In this document: in pieces, positions 8,119-18,065 of the stretch | How positions within the stretch are numbered: position 1 is the stretch's first letter | How the letters are laid out: each line of letters starts with the position of its first letter | Program-made: the position numbers and the translations under genes | The notes under the pieces: generated by a model | The model's database searches: none | What the model was told of the DNA's origin: nothing | The model's input: only the letters and a program-made list of their open reading frames with translations | Assembly (NCBI RefSeq): GCF_913774235.1 | Contig: NZ_CAJYDW010000005.1 | Coordinates: 496,001 to 560,000, forward strand | Direction of reading: 5' to 3' | DNA: 64,000 nt | Source of the DNA: an uncultured Pseudomonas sp. | GTDB taxonomy: Bacteria; Pseudomonadota; Gammaproteobacteria; Pseudomonadales; Pseudomonadaceae

Positions 8119-9556
8119 CGGTCCGCTGGCGCGGCTGGTGCCGCGTTCTCTGCTCGCCCGGATGCTGCTGCTGACCCTGCTGGCAGTCCTGCTGGCCCAG
8201 GGTGCCTCGGCGCTGTTCTGGTCCGCGTCCCTGCGCAGCGACCGCAACCAGGGGCTGCAGAGCGCAGCGCGCAGCCTGGGCTATTCCATCGCCGCCAGCG
8301 TGCGCTATTTCAGCCTGCTGCCCCCGGCATATCGACCACTGGTACTGGAGCAGCTGCGCAACATGGGCGGCACGCGCTTCTTCGTCTCGCTCAACGAGAA
8401 GCCGCTAACCATGCAGGCGCTGCCGGCGACCCCGGGACGGCGCGCGGTGCTCCAGGAGGTCGAGACCGTGCTGCGCGAACGCCTGGGCGCCACCATGCCC
8501 ATGTATGTGGAGTTCATCGGTCCGCAGCAGCTGCGCCTGTTCAATGGCGCCGTGGCACTCGACGAACTGCCGCGCTCCTGGGCGCACTATGCGCTGAGTC
8601 TGGAGCCATTGGAGCCGCCGGTGCTGGTGACCCAGATCCGTATCGGCGAAGGGGAGTGGGTGTACCTGGCGACCCTGATGCCGGCGCCTTACTACAGCCT
8701 GGACGAATCCTGGCTGCCGCTGCAGCAGCTGCTGTTCATGGTCTTCAGTAGTGCCTTCCTGCTGCTGTTCATCGGCCTGCTGATCCGCTGGCAGAGTCGC
8801 CCGCTCAAGCGGCTGTCGCGCGCCGCGCGGGAGCTGTCGCTGGAAGTCCATACGCCGCCGGTACGGGAGGAGGGCGCCCAGGAGATCCGTGAGGTCACCC
8901 GTGCCTTCAACGCCATGCGGGAACGCATAGCCCGCTACCTGGACGAGCGCGCCCAGCTGTTCAGCGCCATCTCCCACGACCTGCGCACCCCCATCACCCG
9001 GCTGCGCCTGCGCGCCGAACTGGTGGACGACGAGGTGATGCAGGCCAAGCTGGTGCGCGATCTCGACGAGCTGGACCTACTGGTCAAGGGCGCCCTGCAA
9101 TGCGTCAAGGATACCGACATCCATGAGAATCTGGAGCCGGTCGATTTGCAGGCGCTGCTCGAGCAACTGGTGGAACCCTTCACCCAGGAGCACCCGCCAC
9201 GGGTGATCCTCACCGGCGAGGTCCGCGGCAGCCTGCTGGGCAAGCCGCTGGCGCTCAAGCGATGCATCGGCAACCTGCTGGACAACGCCCTCAAGTATGG
9301 CTATCGCGCCCACCTGCAGGTGGACGACGACGGCCATACCTTCGTCCTCCACGTCGACGACGAAGGTCCGGGGGTGCCCGAGCAGGAACTGGAGCAAGTC
9401 TTCCAGCCCCATGTCCGCCTGGCCACCGACCGCCAGGGCTACGGCCTGGGCCTGGGCATCGCCCGCAACCTGGCCCACGCCCATGGTGGCGAGGTAGAGC
9501 TGCGCAATCGCCGCGAGGGCGGTCTGAGGGTCACCCTGACCCTGCCGCGCAGCTGA
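8108..9556 (+). CDS. gtrS: Sensor histidine kinase of the GltR system
   Basis: The protein has 482 residues. A membrane segment lies at about 15-38, a periplasmic sensing region at about 40-200, a second membrane segment at about 206-227, then HAMP, the phosphoacceptor His290 in AISHDLRTPITRLR, and a C-terminal ATPase domain with N-box LLDNALKYGYRA and G-boxes DEGPGVP and GYGLGLGIA. The GtrS homologue in P. aeruginosa senses 2-ketogluconate/6-phosphogluconate; the same ligand is inferred here from synteny. The gene begins inside the end of gltR, so both are made together. Confidence 0.92.
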   Translation: MRCSGPLARLVPRSLLARMLLLTLLAVLLAQGASALFWSASLRSDRNQGLQSAARSLGYSIAASVRYFSLLPPAYRPLVLEQLRNMGGTRFFVSLNEKPLTMQALPATPGRRAVLQEVETVLRERLGATMPMYVEFIGPQQLRLFNGAVALDELPRSWAHYALSLEPLEPPVLVTQIRIGEGEWVYLATLMPAPYYSLDESWLPLQQLLFMVFSSAFLLLFIGLLIRWQSRPLKRLSRAARELSLEVHTPPVREEGAQEIREVTRAFNAMRERIARYLDERAQLFSAISHDLRTPITRLRLRAELVDDEVMQAKLVRDLDELDLLVKGALQCVKDTDIHENLEPVDLQALLEQLVEPFTQEHPPRVILTGEVRGSLLGKPLALKRCIGNLLDNALKYGYRAHLQVDDDGHTFVLHVDDEGPGVPEQELEQVFQPHVRLATDRQGYGLGLGIARNLAHAHGGEVELRNRREGGLRVTLTLPRS

Positions 9557-9679
9557 ATACTGGGGTGACGCTATGTCACCAGCCCGTGACAAATCTCTTT
9601 CCCTTCGTTACCCACGGCTGCATTCGTCTGACTAGACTCGGCCCAGCTCCAATAAAAAAACAACAAGGAACGACCCCCC

Positions 9680-10942
9680 ATGAATGCGTTGAATCGTCTC
9701 GCTCTCACCGTTTCCCTTTCCTGCGCCGCCATCGCCGCCCCCCTGACCGCCCACGCCGGTGAGGTCGAGGTGCTGCATTGGTGGACCTCCGGTGGCGAAG
9801 CTCGCGCCGTCGATGTCTTGAAGCAGTTGATGCAGAAGCAGGGCGATACCTGGAAGGACTTCGCAGTGGCCGGTGGTGCCGGTGAAGCCGCCATGACCGT
9901 ACTCAAGACCCGCGCCGTCTCCGGCAATCCGCCGTCCGCCGCCCAGCTCAAGGGGCCGGACATCCAGGAATGGGCCAGCATGGGCTTCCTGGCCAACATC
10001 AGCGACATCGCCAAGCAGGGCAACTGGGACGGCATCCTGCCCAAGCGCGTGGCCCAGACCATGCAGCACGACGGCGAATACGTGGCCGTACCGGCCGGCA
10101 TCCACCGCATCAACTGGCTCTGGATCAACCCCGCCGTCTTCAAGAAGGCCGGCGCCAAGGTCCCCACCACCCTGGACGAATTCTTCGAGGCCGCCGACAA
10201 GCTCAAGGCCGCCGGCGTCGTGCCCCTGGCCCATGGCGGCCAGAACTGGCAGGACGGCACCATCTTCGAATCCCTGGTCATGGCCATCATGGGGCCGGAA
10301 GGCTACGACAAGGTCTTCGTGCAGACCGATGCCGACACCATCCGTAGCGACAAGATGGTCGAGGTGTTCAAGACCTTCAAGCGCATCAAGGGCTATGTCG
10401 ATCCCAACGCCGCCGGCCGTGACTGGAACCTGGCCACCGCCATGGTCATCGAGGGCAAGGCGGGCATGCAGATCATGGGCGACTGGGCCAAGGCCGAATT
10501 CGCCGCCGCCGGCAAGAAACCAGGCGTCGACTATGAATGCGTAGTGATGCCGGGCACCCAGGGCGACTTCATCTACAACATCGACTCCCTGGCCATGTTC
10601 AAGATCAAGAACAAGGACAACCAGAAAGCCCAGGACGACCTGGTTCGCACCGTCATCGACAAGCCCTTCCAGGAGGTGTTCAACCTCAACAAGGGCTCCA
10701 TTCCGGTGCGCAACGACATCGACCTGAGCAAGTTCGACAGCTGCGCCCAACAGTCCGCCAAGGACTTCCAGGCCGCCAACGCCGACGGCAAGGCCGAGCC
10801 GAGCATGGCCCACAGCATGGCCAACACCAGCTACGTGCAGGGCGCCATCTTCGATGTGGTGACCAACTTCTTCAACGACGCCAATGCCGATCCGAAGAAG
10901 GCCACCGAGCAACTGGTCGCCGCCATCCAGGCTGCGAAGTAA
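9680..10942 (+). CDS. gtsA: Sugar ABC transporter, periplasmic binding protein
   Basis: A family 1 extracellular solute-binding protein of 420 residues. A cleavable signal peptide ([15 protein letters not shown]... ending AHAGE) is followed by [19 protein letters not shown], typical of glucose/mannose-binding GtsA proteins. An AAGGAA ribosome site precedes the start. It is the first gene of the gts transporter, downstream of gltR-gtrS. A REPIN between it and gtsB may protect the gtsA part of the message, giving more binding protein than membrane subunits; that last point is inference. Confidence 0.93.
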   Translation: MNALNRLALTVSLSCAAIAAPLTAHAGEVEVLHWWTSGGEARAVDVLKQLMQKQGDTWKDFAVAGGAGEAAMTVLKTRAVSGNPPSAAQLKGPDIQEWASMGFLANISDIAKQGNWDGILPKRVAQTMQHDGEYVAVPAGIHRINWLWINPAVFKKAGAKVPTTLDEFFEAADKLKAAGVVPLAHGGQNWQDGTIFESLVMAIMGPEGYDKVFVQTDADTIRSDKMVEVFKTFKRIKGYVDPNAAGRDWNLATAMVIEGKAGMQIMGDWAKAEFAAAGKKPGVDYECVVMPGTQGDFIYNIDSLAMFKIKNKDNQKAQDDLVRTVIDKPFQEVFNLNKGSIPVRNDIDLSKFDSCAQQSAKDFQAANADGKAEPSMAHSMANTSYVQGAIFDVVTNFFNDANADPKKATEQLVAAIQAAK

Positions 10943-10948
10943 GGGCCA

Positions 10949-11028
10949 ATCGCGGCCATGGCGGTCCGCCGATGCGGCCGCTCCTACAGATGCCCGATCT
11001 ACCTGTAGGAGCGGCCCATGGCCGCGAT
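10949..11028. repeat. REPIN between gtsA and gtsB
   Basis: A REP unit from ATCGCGGCCATGG (10949) to CTCCTACA (10988), enlarged by an insertion of about 15 bases, faces a second unit TGTAGGAGCGGCCCATGGCC (from 11004). The pair can form a long stem in the gts transcript between the binding-protein gene and the permease genes. Confidence 0.85.
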
Positions 11029-11075
11029 AACCCAGCTATCCGAAGCTCATATAATACCACCCCTGGGAGCGCCCC

Positions 11076-11993
11076 ATGGCTCTTACCGAAACCCTTCCCG
11101 TCGCGACCGTCAGTCGACGTCCGGACCGGCTGCAGCGCCTGCTGCCCAAGCTGGTGCTGGCGCCCACAGCCATCGCCATGGTCGTCTGCCTCTATGGCTA
11201 CATGCTGTGGACGGCGGTGATTTCCTTCACCAATTCGCGCTTCCTGCCCAGCTACAACTTCGCCGGCTTCGCCCAGTACGCACGGCTCATGGAAAACGAT
11301 CGCTGGCTGGTGGCCTGCAAGAACCTGGCGATCTTCGGCGGCCTGTTCATCCTGCTGAGCCTGGCCATCGGTGTCTTCTTCGCCATCCTGCTGGACCAGC
11401 GCATCCGTCGTGAAGGCTTCATCCGCACCATCTACCTCTATCCCATGGCGCTGTCGATGATCGTCACCGGCACCGCCTGGAAGTGGCTGCTCAATCCCGG
11501 CATGGGGCTGGACAAGCTGCTGCGCGACTGGGGCTGGGAAGGCTTTCGCTTCGACTGGCTGGTGGACCCCGACCGGGTCATCTACTGCCTGCTGATCGCC
11601 GCCCTCTGGCAGGCCTCGGGCTTCGTCATGGCCATGTTCCTCGCCGGGCTGCGCGGGGTGGACTCCTCCATCCTCAGAGCTGCCCAGGTCGACGGGGCAG
11701 GGCTGCCAACCATCTACCTGCGCATCGTCCTGCCCAGCCTGCGGCCGGTGTTCTTCAGCGCGGTGATGATCCTCGCCCACATCGCCATCAAGAGCTTCGA
11801 CCTGGTGATGGCCATGACTGCCGGCGGCCCCGGCTACGCCTCGGACCTGCCGGCGGTGTTCATGTACCAGCACACCTTCACCCGTGGCCAGATGGGCCTG
11901 GGTTCGGCCAGTGCGGTGCTGATGCTCGGCGCGGTGCTGGCGGTGCTGGTGCCCTACCTCTACTCGGAATTGCGGAGCAAGCGAAATGGCTAA
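11076..11993 (+). CDS. gtsB: Sugar ABC transporter permease GtsB
   Basis: A MalF/UgpA-type inner-membrane permease of 305 residues with about six membrane helices (first at about 27-50). The cytoplasmic EAA loop, which docks to the ATPase, reads SSILRAAQVDGAGLPTIYLR. It forms the channel with GtsC. Its stop codon overlaps the gtsC start by eight bases, which implies coupled translation. It starts 48 bases after the REPIN. Confidence 0.93.
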   Translation: MALTETLPVATVSRRPDRLQRLLPKLVLAPTAIAMVVCLYGYMLWTAVISFTNSRFLPSYNFAGFAQYARLMENDRWLVACKNLAIFGGLFILLSLAIGVFFAILLDQRIRREGFIRTIYLYPMALSMIVTGTAWKWLLNPGMGLDKLLRDWGWEGFRFDWLVDPDRVIYCLLIAALWQASGFVMAMFLAGLRGVDSSILRAAQVDGAGLPTIYLRIVLPSLRPVFFSAVMILAHIAIKSFDLVMAMTAGGPGYASDLPAVFMYQHTFTRGQMGLGSASAVLMLGAVLAVLVPYLYSELRSKRNG

Positions 11994-12816
11994 GGCTCTG
12001 AACGTCAATCGCGTGGCCATCCACGCCACCCTGATCATCGCCTGCGCGGTCTATCTGGTGCCGCTGCTGGTGATGCTGCTGACCAGCTTCAAGACCCCGG
12101 ACGATGTCCGCACCGGCAACCTGCTCAGCCTGCCCCTGGACTGGACGGTGATCGGCTGGATCAAGGCCTGGGACGTGGTGCACAGCTACTTCTGGAACTC
12201 CTTCATGATCACCGTGCCCGCGGTGCTCATCTCCACCTTCATCGGCGCGCTCAACGGCTACGCCCTGTCGAAGTGGCAGTTCCGCGGTTCGAATCTGCTG
12301 TTCAGCCTGCTGCTGTTCGGCTGCTTCATTCCCTTTCAGGTGATCCTGCTGCCGATGTCCTTCACCCTCGGCCAACTGGGCCTGGCCAACACCACCGCCG
12401 GCCTGGTGCTGGTGCACGTGATCTACGGCCTGGCCTTCACCACGCTGTTCTTCCGCAACTACTACGTCGGCATTCCCGACGCCCTGATCAAGGCAGCGCG
12501 ACTTGATGGGGCGGGCTTCTTCACCATCTTCTTCAAGATCCTGCTGCCGCTGTCCACGCCCATCGTCATGGTCAGCCTGATCTGGCAATTCACCCAGGTA
12601 TGGAACGACTTCCTGTTCGGCGTGGTGTTCGCCAGCGGCTCATCGCAGCCCATCACCGTCGCCCTCAACAACCTGGTCAACACCAGCACCGGCGCCAAGG
12701 AATACAACGTCGACATGGCCGCCGCCATGATCGCCGCGCTGCCGACCCTGCTGGTCTACATCTTCGCGGGTAAGTATTTCGTCCGGGGCCTGACCTCGGG
12801 CGTGGTCAAAGGATAA
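11986..12816 (+). CDS. gtsC: Sugar ABC transporter permease GtsC
   Basis: A MalG/UgpE-type permease of 276 residues. The first membrane helix is at about 8-28, and the EAA loop reads DALIKAARLDGAGFFTIFFK. It partners GtsB and GtsD in ATP-driven sugar import. It ends 11 bases before gtsD, whose ribosome site (AAGGAAGG) lies in the short gap. Confidence 0.93.
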   Translation: MAKALNVNRVAIHATLIIACAVYLVPLLVMLLTSFKTPDDVRTGNLLSLPLDWTVIGWIKAWDVVHSYFWNSFMITVPAVLISTFIGALNGYALSKWQFRGSNLLFSLLLFGCFIPFQVILLPMSFTLGQLGLANTTAGLVLVHVIYGLAFTTLFFRNYYVGIPDALIKAARLDGAGFFTIFFKILLPLSTPIVMVSLIWQFTQVWNDFLFGVVFASGSSQPITVALNNLVNTSTGAKEYNVDMAAAMIAALPTLLVYIFAGKYFVRGLTSGVVKG

Positions 12817-12827
12817 GGAAGGCCACC

Positions 12828-13928
<1,101 letters not shown>

Positions 13929-14056
13929 AGGGCGCTCGTGGCTGAAACGTTACAGCAATGGTAAGGTCCGCCCGCCGCCGCGCCTGACGTCGGGTCGCGG
14001 CCCTACCATAGGCCAGGAGTGTACCTCCGGCCGCCGTGACAGACAGGAGAACAAGA

Positions 14057-14962
14057 ATGGCACTACCCCGCGTCGTGGTCTTTGGCGAAGCCCTCACCGA
14101 CATCGTCCAGGGTAATCCTGGCGAATGGCGGGGTTATCCGGGCGGTGCCCCCTGGAACGTGGCCCGTGGCCTGTCCCGGCTGGGCGTGGAAAGCGCCTTC
14201 GGCGGCGCCATCAGCCAGGACGGCCTGGGTGACGAGATCGCCTGGCAGTCGGAAACCGCCGGTCTCGATACCCGCTTCCTGCAGCGCGTCGCCGCCGATC
14301 CCCTGGTGGCCATCGTGCCGTCGAGTCGTCCGCCGCGCTATTTCTTCGCCGGCGAAGCCGATCTCCAGTTCGATCCGGCGCTGCTCCCGGAAGGCTGGCT
14401 GGACGCCGCCGAGGTCTGCCATTTCAGCTGCATCAGCCTGGCCCGCTATCCGCTGGCCGACACCCTGCTGGACCTGGCGCGCAAGGCCAAGGCCGCCGGC
14501 AAGCGGCTGAGCTACGATCCCAACTGGCGCAACCTGATGGACGAGCGCTATCGCCAGCAGACCTTCCCCGAGCTGGTGCGCCTGGCCGACGACATCAAGC
14601 TGTCCGACGAAGACATCCGCCAGATCTATCCGGGCCTGGACGAGCGCGCTGCGCTGGACGAACTGCGCGCCCTCAATCCCCATGCCCGCATCCTCTTCAC
14701 CCGCGGCGAACACGGCCTGGTGCTCTATACGCCGGAAGGCGAGTGGCAGCAGGCCGCCATCGCCGTGGACGTGGCCGACACCGTGGGGGCCGGCGACGCC
14801 TGCATGGCCGGCTGGTTGGCCTCCGGCCTGCTGGGCCTGACCGATCTGCAGCAGCGCCTGAGATTCGCCGCGGCCAGTGCCTCGGTGTCCTGCCGTCATG
14901 CCGGCGCCTATGCGCCGACCCGTGCCGACGTCGAAGCCCTGCTGCAGGTGAGCCCCCACTAG
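14057..14962 (+). CDS. PfkB-family sugar kinase, probable fructokinase
   Basis: A ribokinase/PfkB-type kinase of 301 residues. The N-terminal substrate motif YPGGAPWNVARGLSRLG is at about 28-44, and the C-terminal ATP/catalytic motif DTVGAGDACMAGWL holds the base aspartate. Fructokinase (ATP + fructose to fructose-6-phosphate) is the best call because the next gene is an AGE-family isomerase able to make fructose from mannose; other ketose or deoxy-gluconate substrates remain possible. Start 14057 has ACAGGAGA upstream; the frame extends to 14036 without a ribosome site. It follows gtsD by 128 bases. Confidence 0.8.
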   Translation: MALPRVVVFGEALTDIVQGNPGEWRGYPGGAPWNVARGLSRLGVESAFGGAISQDGLGDEIAWQSETAGLDTRFLQRVAADPLVAIVPSSRPPRYFFAGEADLQFDPALLPEGWLDAAEVCHFSCISLARYPLADTLLDLARKAKAAGKRLSYDPNWRNLMDERYRQQTFPELVRLADDIKLSDEDIRQIYPGLDERAALDELRALNPHARILFTRGEHGLVLYTPEGEWQQAAIAVDVADTVGAGDACMAGWLASGLLGLTDLQQRLRFAAASASVSCRHAGAYAPTRADVEALLQVSPH

Positions 14963-15002
14963 AACGCGTTCCCACAACAACAATAGCCGCCAAGGAAACC
15001 CG

Positions 15003-16214
15003 ATGGACTTCCCCGATTTTCGTCGTCGCGACACCCTGCTGGAGCACGTCCGCCAGACCCTGGCGTTCTACCATCCCCGCTGTGTCGATCCGCAAGGCGG
15101 CTTCTATCACTTCTTCAAGGACGACGGGACGATCTACGACCGCCAGACCCGCCATCTGGTCTCCAGCACCCGCTTCGTCTTCGATTTCGCCATGGCCTAC
15201 CGGCACTTTGGCGATCCGGCCTTTCTGGAAGCGACCCGCCACGGCCTGAGATACCTGCGCGAGCGGCATCGCCAGGCCAATGGCGGCTATGCCTGGCTGC
15301 TCGACGGCGACAGCGTGGTAGATGGCACCAACCATTGCTACGGCCTGGCCTTCGTGGTGCTGGCCTATGCCCACGGCCTGCAGGCGGGCATCCAGGAAGC
15401 CCGCGGCTGGCTGAGCGAAGCCTGGGAATCCCTGGAAACCCATTTCTGGCGCGAAGCCGATGGCCTCTATGTCGACGAGATCAGCGCCGACTGGCAGGCC
15501 GTGGCGCCGTACCGTGGCCAGAACGCCAACATGCACGCCTGCGAAGCCCTGCTGGCCGCCTTCGAAGCAAGCGGCGAGGTGCGCTACCTGGATCGCGCCG
15601 AGACCCTGGCGCGCAACATGACCCAGCGCCAGGCGGCGCTGACCCTAGGGCAGGGCGGGGTAGCCGACGAGGTCCCTGGTGGTCTGATCTGGGAGCACTA
15701 CCACAGCGACTGGTCCATCGACTGGGACTACAACCGCGACGATCCGGCCAACCTGTTCCGGCCCTGGGGGTTCCAGCCGGGGCACCAGATCGAATGGGCC
15801 AAGCTGCTGCTGATCCTCGAGCGTCATCGTCCCCAGCCCTGGCTGCTGCCGCGGGCCAAGGCGCTGTTCGACATCTCCTGGCGCCTGAGCTGGGATGGCG
15901 AGCACGGCGGTCTCTACTACGGCTTCGCCCCGGATGGCTCGCCCTGTGATCCGGACAAGTATTTCTGGGTGCAGGCCGAGGCCCTGGCCGCCGCGGCACT
16001 GCTCGCGGAGCGCAGTGGCGAGGCACGCTACTGGGAACACTATGAGGCGCTCTGGCGCTATAGCTGGACGCATTTCATCGATCACGAGCACGGCGCGTGG
16101 TGGCGCCTGCTCGACCGTCGGAACCTCAAGTACTCCGACGATAAGAGTCCGGCCGGCAAGGTCGACTACCACACCATGGGTGCCTGTTACGAAGTCCTCA
16201 ACGTCCTGCCGTAA
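15003..16214 (+). CDS. AGE-family isomerase, probable D-mannose isomerase
   Basis: An (alpha/alpha)6-barrel protein of 403 residues in the N-acylglucosamine 2-epimerase/YihS/mannose isomerase family. The conserved histidines expected of the active site are H178 (NANMHACEALLAAFE), H261 (GHQIEWAKLL) and H390 (DYHTMGACYEV). It likely interconverts mannose and fructose in the cytoplasm without phosphate, feeding the fructokinase 40 bases upstream. AAGGAA precedes the ATG. Cellobiose epimerase and sulfoquinovose isomerase share the fold, but the TMGACYEVL ending and the gene context favour mannose isomerase. Confidence 0.8.
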   Translation: MDFPDFRRRDTLLEHVRQTLAFYHPRCVDPQGGFYHFFKDDGTIYDRQTRHLVSSTRFVFDFAMAYRHFGDPAFLEATRHGLRYLRERHRQANGGYAWLLDGDSVVDGTNHCYGLAFVVLAYAHGLQAGIQEARGWLSEAWESLETHFWREADGLYVDEISADWQAVAPYRGQNANMHACEALLAAFEASGEVRYLDRAETLARNMTQRQAALTLGQGGVADEVPGGLIWEHYHSDWSIDWDYNRDDPANLFRPWGFQPGHQIEWAKLLLILERHRPQPWLLPRAKALFDISWRLSWDGEHGGLYYGFAPDGSPCDPDKYFWVQAEALAAAALLAERSGEARYWEHYEALWRYSWTHFIDHEHGAWWRLLDRRNLKYSDDKSPAGKVDYHTMGACYEVLNVLP

Positions 16215-16276
16215 GTATTAGAGACGCGGGTTTCGGGCCCTGGGTGTCATCACTTCAATAAAAAGGGATCTCAGTA

Positions 16277-17677
16277 ATGAACAAGCAAAACCACAAGAAT
16301 CGTCCGGGGCGTGCGCTGCCCCTGGTGTCGCTGCTGGCGCTGGCGGTCGCCGCGGGTGCCCAGGCGGCGCCCCAGGCCAACCCCGGTGGCAACTTCAGCG
16401 GCGTCAACAACACCGAGGCTGCCTTCCAGCCGCTGGGCAACACCATGACCGGCGACTGGGGCGGTGTGCGCAAGGACCTGCGCGACAAGGGCTGGGACAT
16501 CAAGCTCGAATACGTCGGTGAGGGCGCCACCAACCTGCGCGGCGGCTATGACGACGACCGCACCGGCCGTTGGAGCTCCCAGTACATGTTCGGCCTGTGG
16601 GGCGACATGAACAAGATCGCCGGTTGGGAGAACTCGGTGTTCAAGGTCGCCATCACCTCCCGTGACGGCCGCAACCTCACCGACGACCGCATCACCGATC
16701 CGCGCGTCGGTGGCTACTCCTCGGTGCAGGAAGTCTACGGCCGTGGCCAGACCTGGCGTCTGACCCAGCTGTGGCTGTCCAAGGGCTTCTTCGACGGCCG
16801 CCTGGACATCAAGGCCGGTCGCTTCGGCGAGGGCGAGGACTTCAACTCCTTCGAGTGCGACTTCCAGAACCTGGCGTTCTGCGGCTCCCAGGTCGGCAAC
16901 TGGGAAGGCGTCTGGTACAACTGGCCGGTCAGCCAGTGGGCCCTGCGCGTCAAGTACGCCCTGACCCCCGAGTTGTTCGTCCAGGTCGGTGCCTACGAAC
17001 AGAACCCCTCGCTGCTGGAGACCGGCAACGGCTTCAAGCTCAATGGCAGCGGCACCAAGGGTGCGGTCCTGCCGGTGGAGATGGTCTGGTCGCCCAAGGT
17101 CAATGGCCTGCCGGGCGAATACCGCGTCGGCTACTACTACAGCACCGCCAAGGCCGACGACGTCTACGAAGACGTCAACGGCAACTCCGCCGCCCTTACC
17201 GGGCTGGACTACAAGGAGCACTCCAGCAAGCACGGCTACTGGGTCGTGGCGCGCCAGCAGATCACCGCGCACAACGATGACCCGAGCCGCGGCCTGTCGG
17301 TCTTCGCCAACTTCACCGCCCATGCCAAGGACGTCAACAAGGTCAGCAACTACGTCCAGGCCGGCCTGGTGTACAAGGGCCCCTTCGACGGTCGTCCCAA
17401 GGATGACATCGGCTTCGGCGTCGCCCGCATCAGCACCAACAGCGACTTCCGCGACAACCAGCGCGCCCTCAACCAGGCCGCCGGTGCCACGGATTACGAC
17501 GATCCGGCCTACACCCCGTTGCAGCACAATGAGTACGACGCCGAGATCTACTATGGCGTCCACGTGACCAACTGGCTGACCCTGCGGCCCAACCTGCAGT
17601 ACATCAAGAATCCGGGTGGTGTGCGTGAGGTCGACAATGCCGTGGTAGGTGGCCTGAAGGTTCAAGCGGTTTTCTAA
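16277..17677 (+). CDS. oprB: Carbohydrate-selective outer-membrane porin OprB
   Basis: An OprB-family beta-barrel porin of 466 residues with a signal peptide (hydrophobic LPLVSLLALAVAAGAQA at about 15-31). The family-typical beginning LGNTMTGDWGGVRKDLRDKG and long runs of alternating polar and apolar strands follow. The penultimate segment VVGGLKVQAVF ends in phenylalanine, the usual outer-membrane barrel sorting residue. It lets glucose and related sugars through the outer membrane to GtsA. A strong terminator follows at 17719. Confidence 0.94.
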   Translation: MNKQNHKNRPGRALPLVSLLALAVAAGAQAAPQANPGGNFSGVNNTEAAFQPLGNTMTGDWGGVRKDLRDKGWDIKLEYVGEGATNLRGGYDDDRTGRWSSQYMFGLWGDMNKIAGWENSVFKVAITSRDGRNLTDDRITDPRVGGYSSVQEVYGRGQTWRLTQLWLSKGFFDGRLDIKAGRFGEGEDFNSFECDFQNLAFCGSQVGNWEGVWYNWPVSQWALRVKYALTPELFVQVGAYEQNPSLLETGNGFKLNGSGTKGAVLPVEMVWSPKVNGLPGEYRVGYYYSTAKADDVYEDVNGNSAALTGLDYKEHSSKHGYWVVARQQITAHNDDPSRGLSVFANFTAHAKDVNKVSNYVQAGLVYKGPFDGRPKDDIGFGVARISTNSDFRDNQRALNQAAGATDYDDPAYTPLQHNEYDAEIYYGVHVTNWLTLRPNLQYIKNPGGVREVDNAVVGGLKVQAVF

Positions 17678-17718
17678 ATCGCCCCCATAGCCCTCCCTCC
17701 AGCCGGATGGCGCTGGCC

Positions 17719-17755
17719 AAGGCCCTGCAGTGGTTATACTGCAGGGCCTTTTTCA
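17719..17755 (+). terminator. Rho-independent terminator of oprB, with a -10-like loop
   Basis: AAGGCCCTGCAG (17719-17730), loop TGGTTATA, CTGCAGGGCCTT (17739-17750), then a T-run. A perfect 12-bp stem. The loop region contains TATACT (17735-17740), a good -10 hexamer for the gene that starts at 17770. Confidence 0.9.
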
Positions 17756-17769
17756 TTTCCGAGGTTGCC

Positions 17770-17943
17770 GTGGGTAAGGTCGAAAGTCCCTGCATCAGCC
17801 AGTGCAAGATCAAAGACGAAGTCTGCCAGGGATGTGGCCGCAAACGCTCAGAGATCAAGGGATGGAAAGAACTGAAGGACCGCGAGCGCAAGGAAGTCAT
17901 CGACAAGTCGAAGAAGCGCTTGAAGAAGCTCAAGAAAGGATAG
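17770..17943 (+). CDS. DUF1289 small protein
   Basis: The product is 57 residues starting at GTG 17770 (reads GKVESPCISQCKIKDEVCQG). The first half has four cysteines (CISQC...CQGC), likely metal ligands, and the second half is a highly basic helix rich in Lys. This is the DUF1289 family. The GTG is chosen because the frame upstream lies within the oprB terminator and because GAGG precedes it. No function is established; an RNA- or DNA-binding role is only suggested by charge. Confidence 0.85.
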   Translation: MGKVESPCISQCKIKDEVCQGCGRKRSEIKGWKELKDRERKEVIDKSKKRLKKLKKG

Positions 17944-17951
17944 TTTCCCTA

Positions 17952-18015
17952 ATCGCGGCCCTGGGCCGCTCCTACAGGTACAGAGCTAACCCGTAGGAGC
18001 GTCCCACGGCCGCGA
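17952..18015. repeat. REPIN between DUF1289 gene and LysR gene
   Basis: ATCGCGGCCCTGGGCCGCTC followed by CTACA (17952-17976) faces a diverged unit GTAGGAGCGTCCCACGGCCG (from 17993). It sits between convergent genes, a usual REPIN position. Confidence 0.8.
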
Positions 18016-18065
18016 CCACAGATGCCTGAGACGCTTGGCCAAACAACAGGCATCCCCCGAACCCG

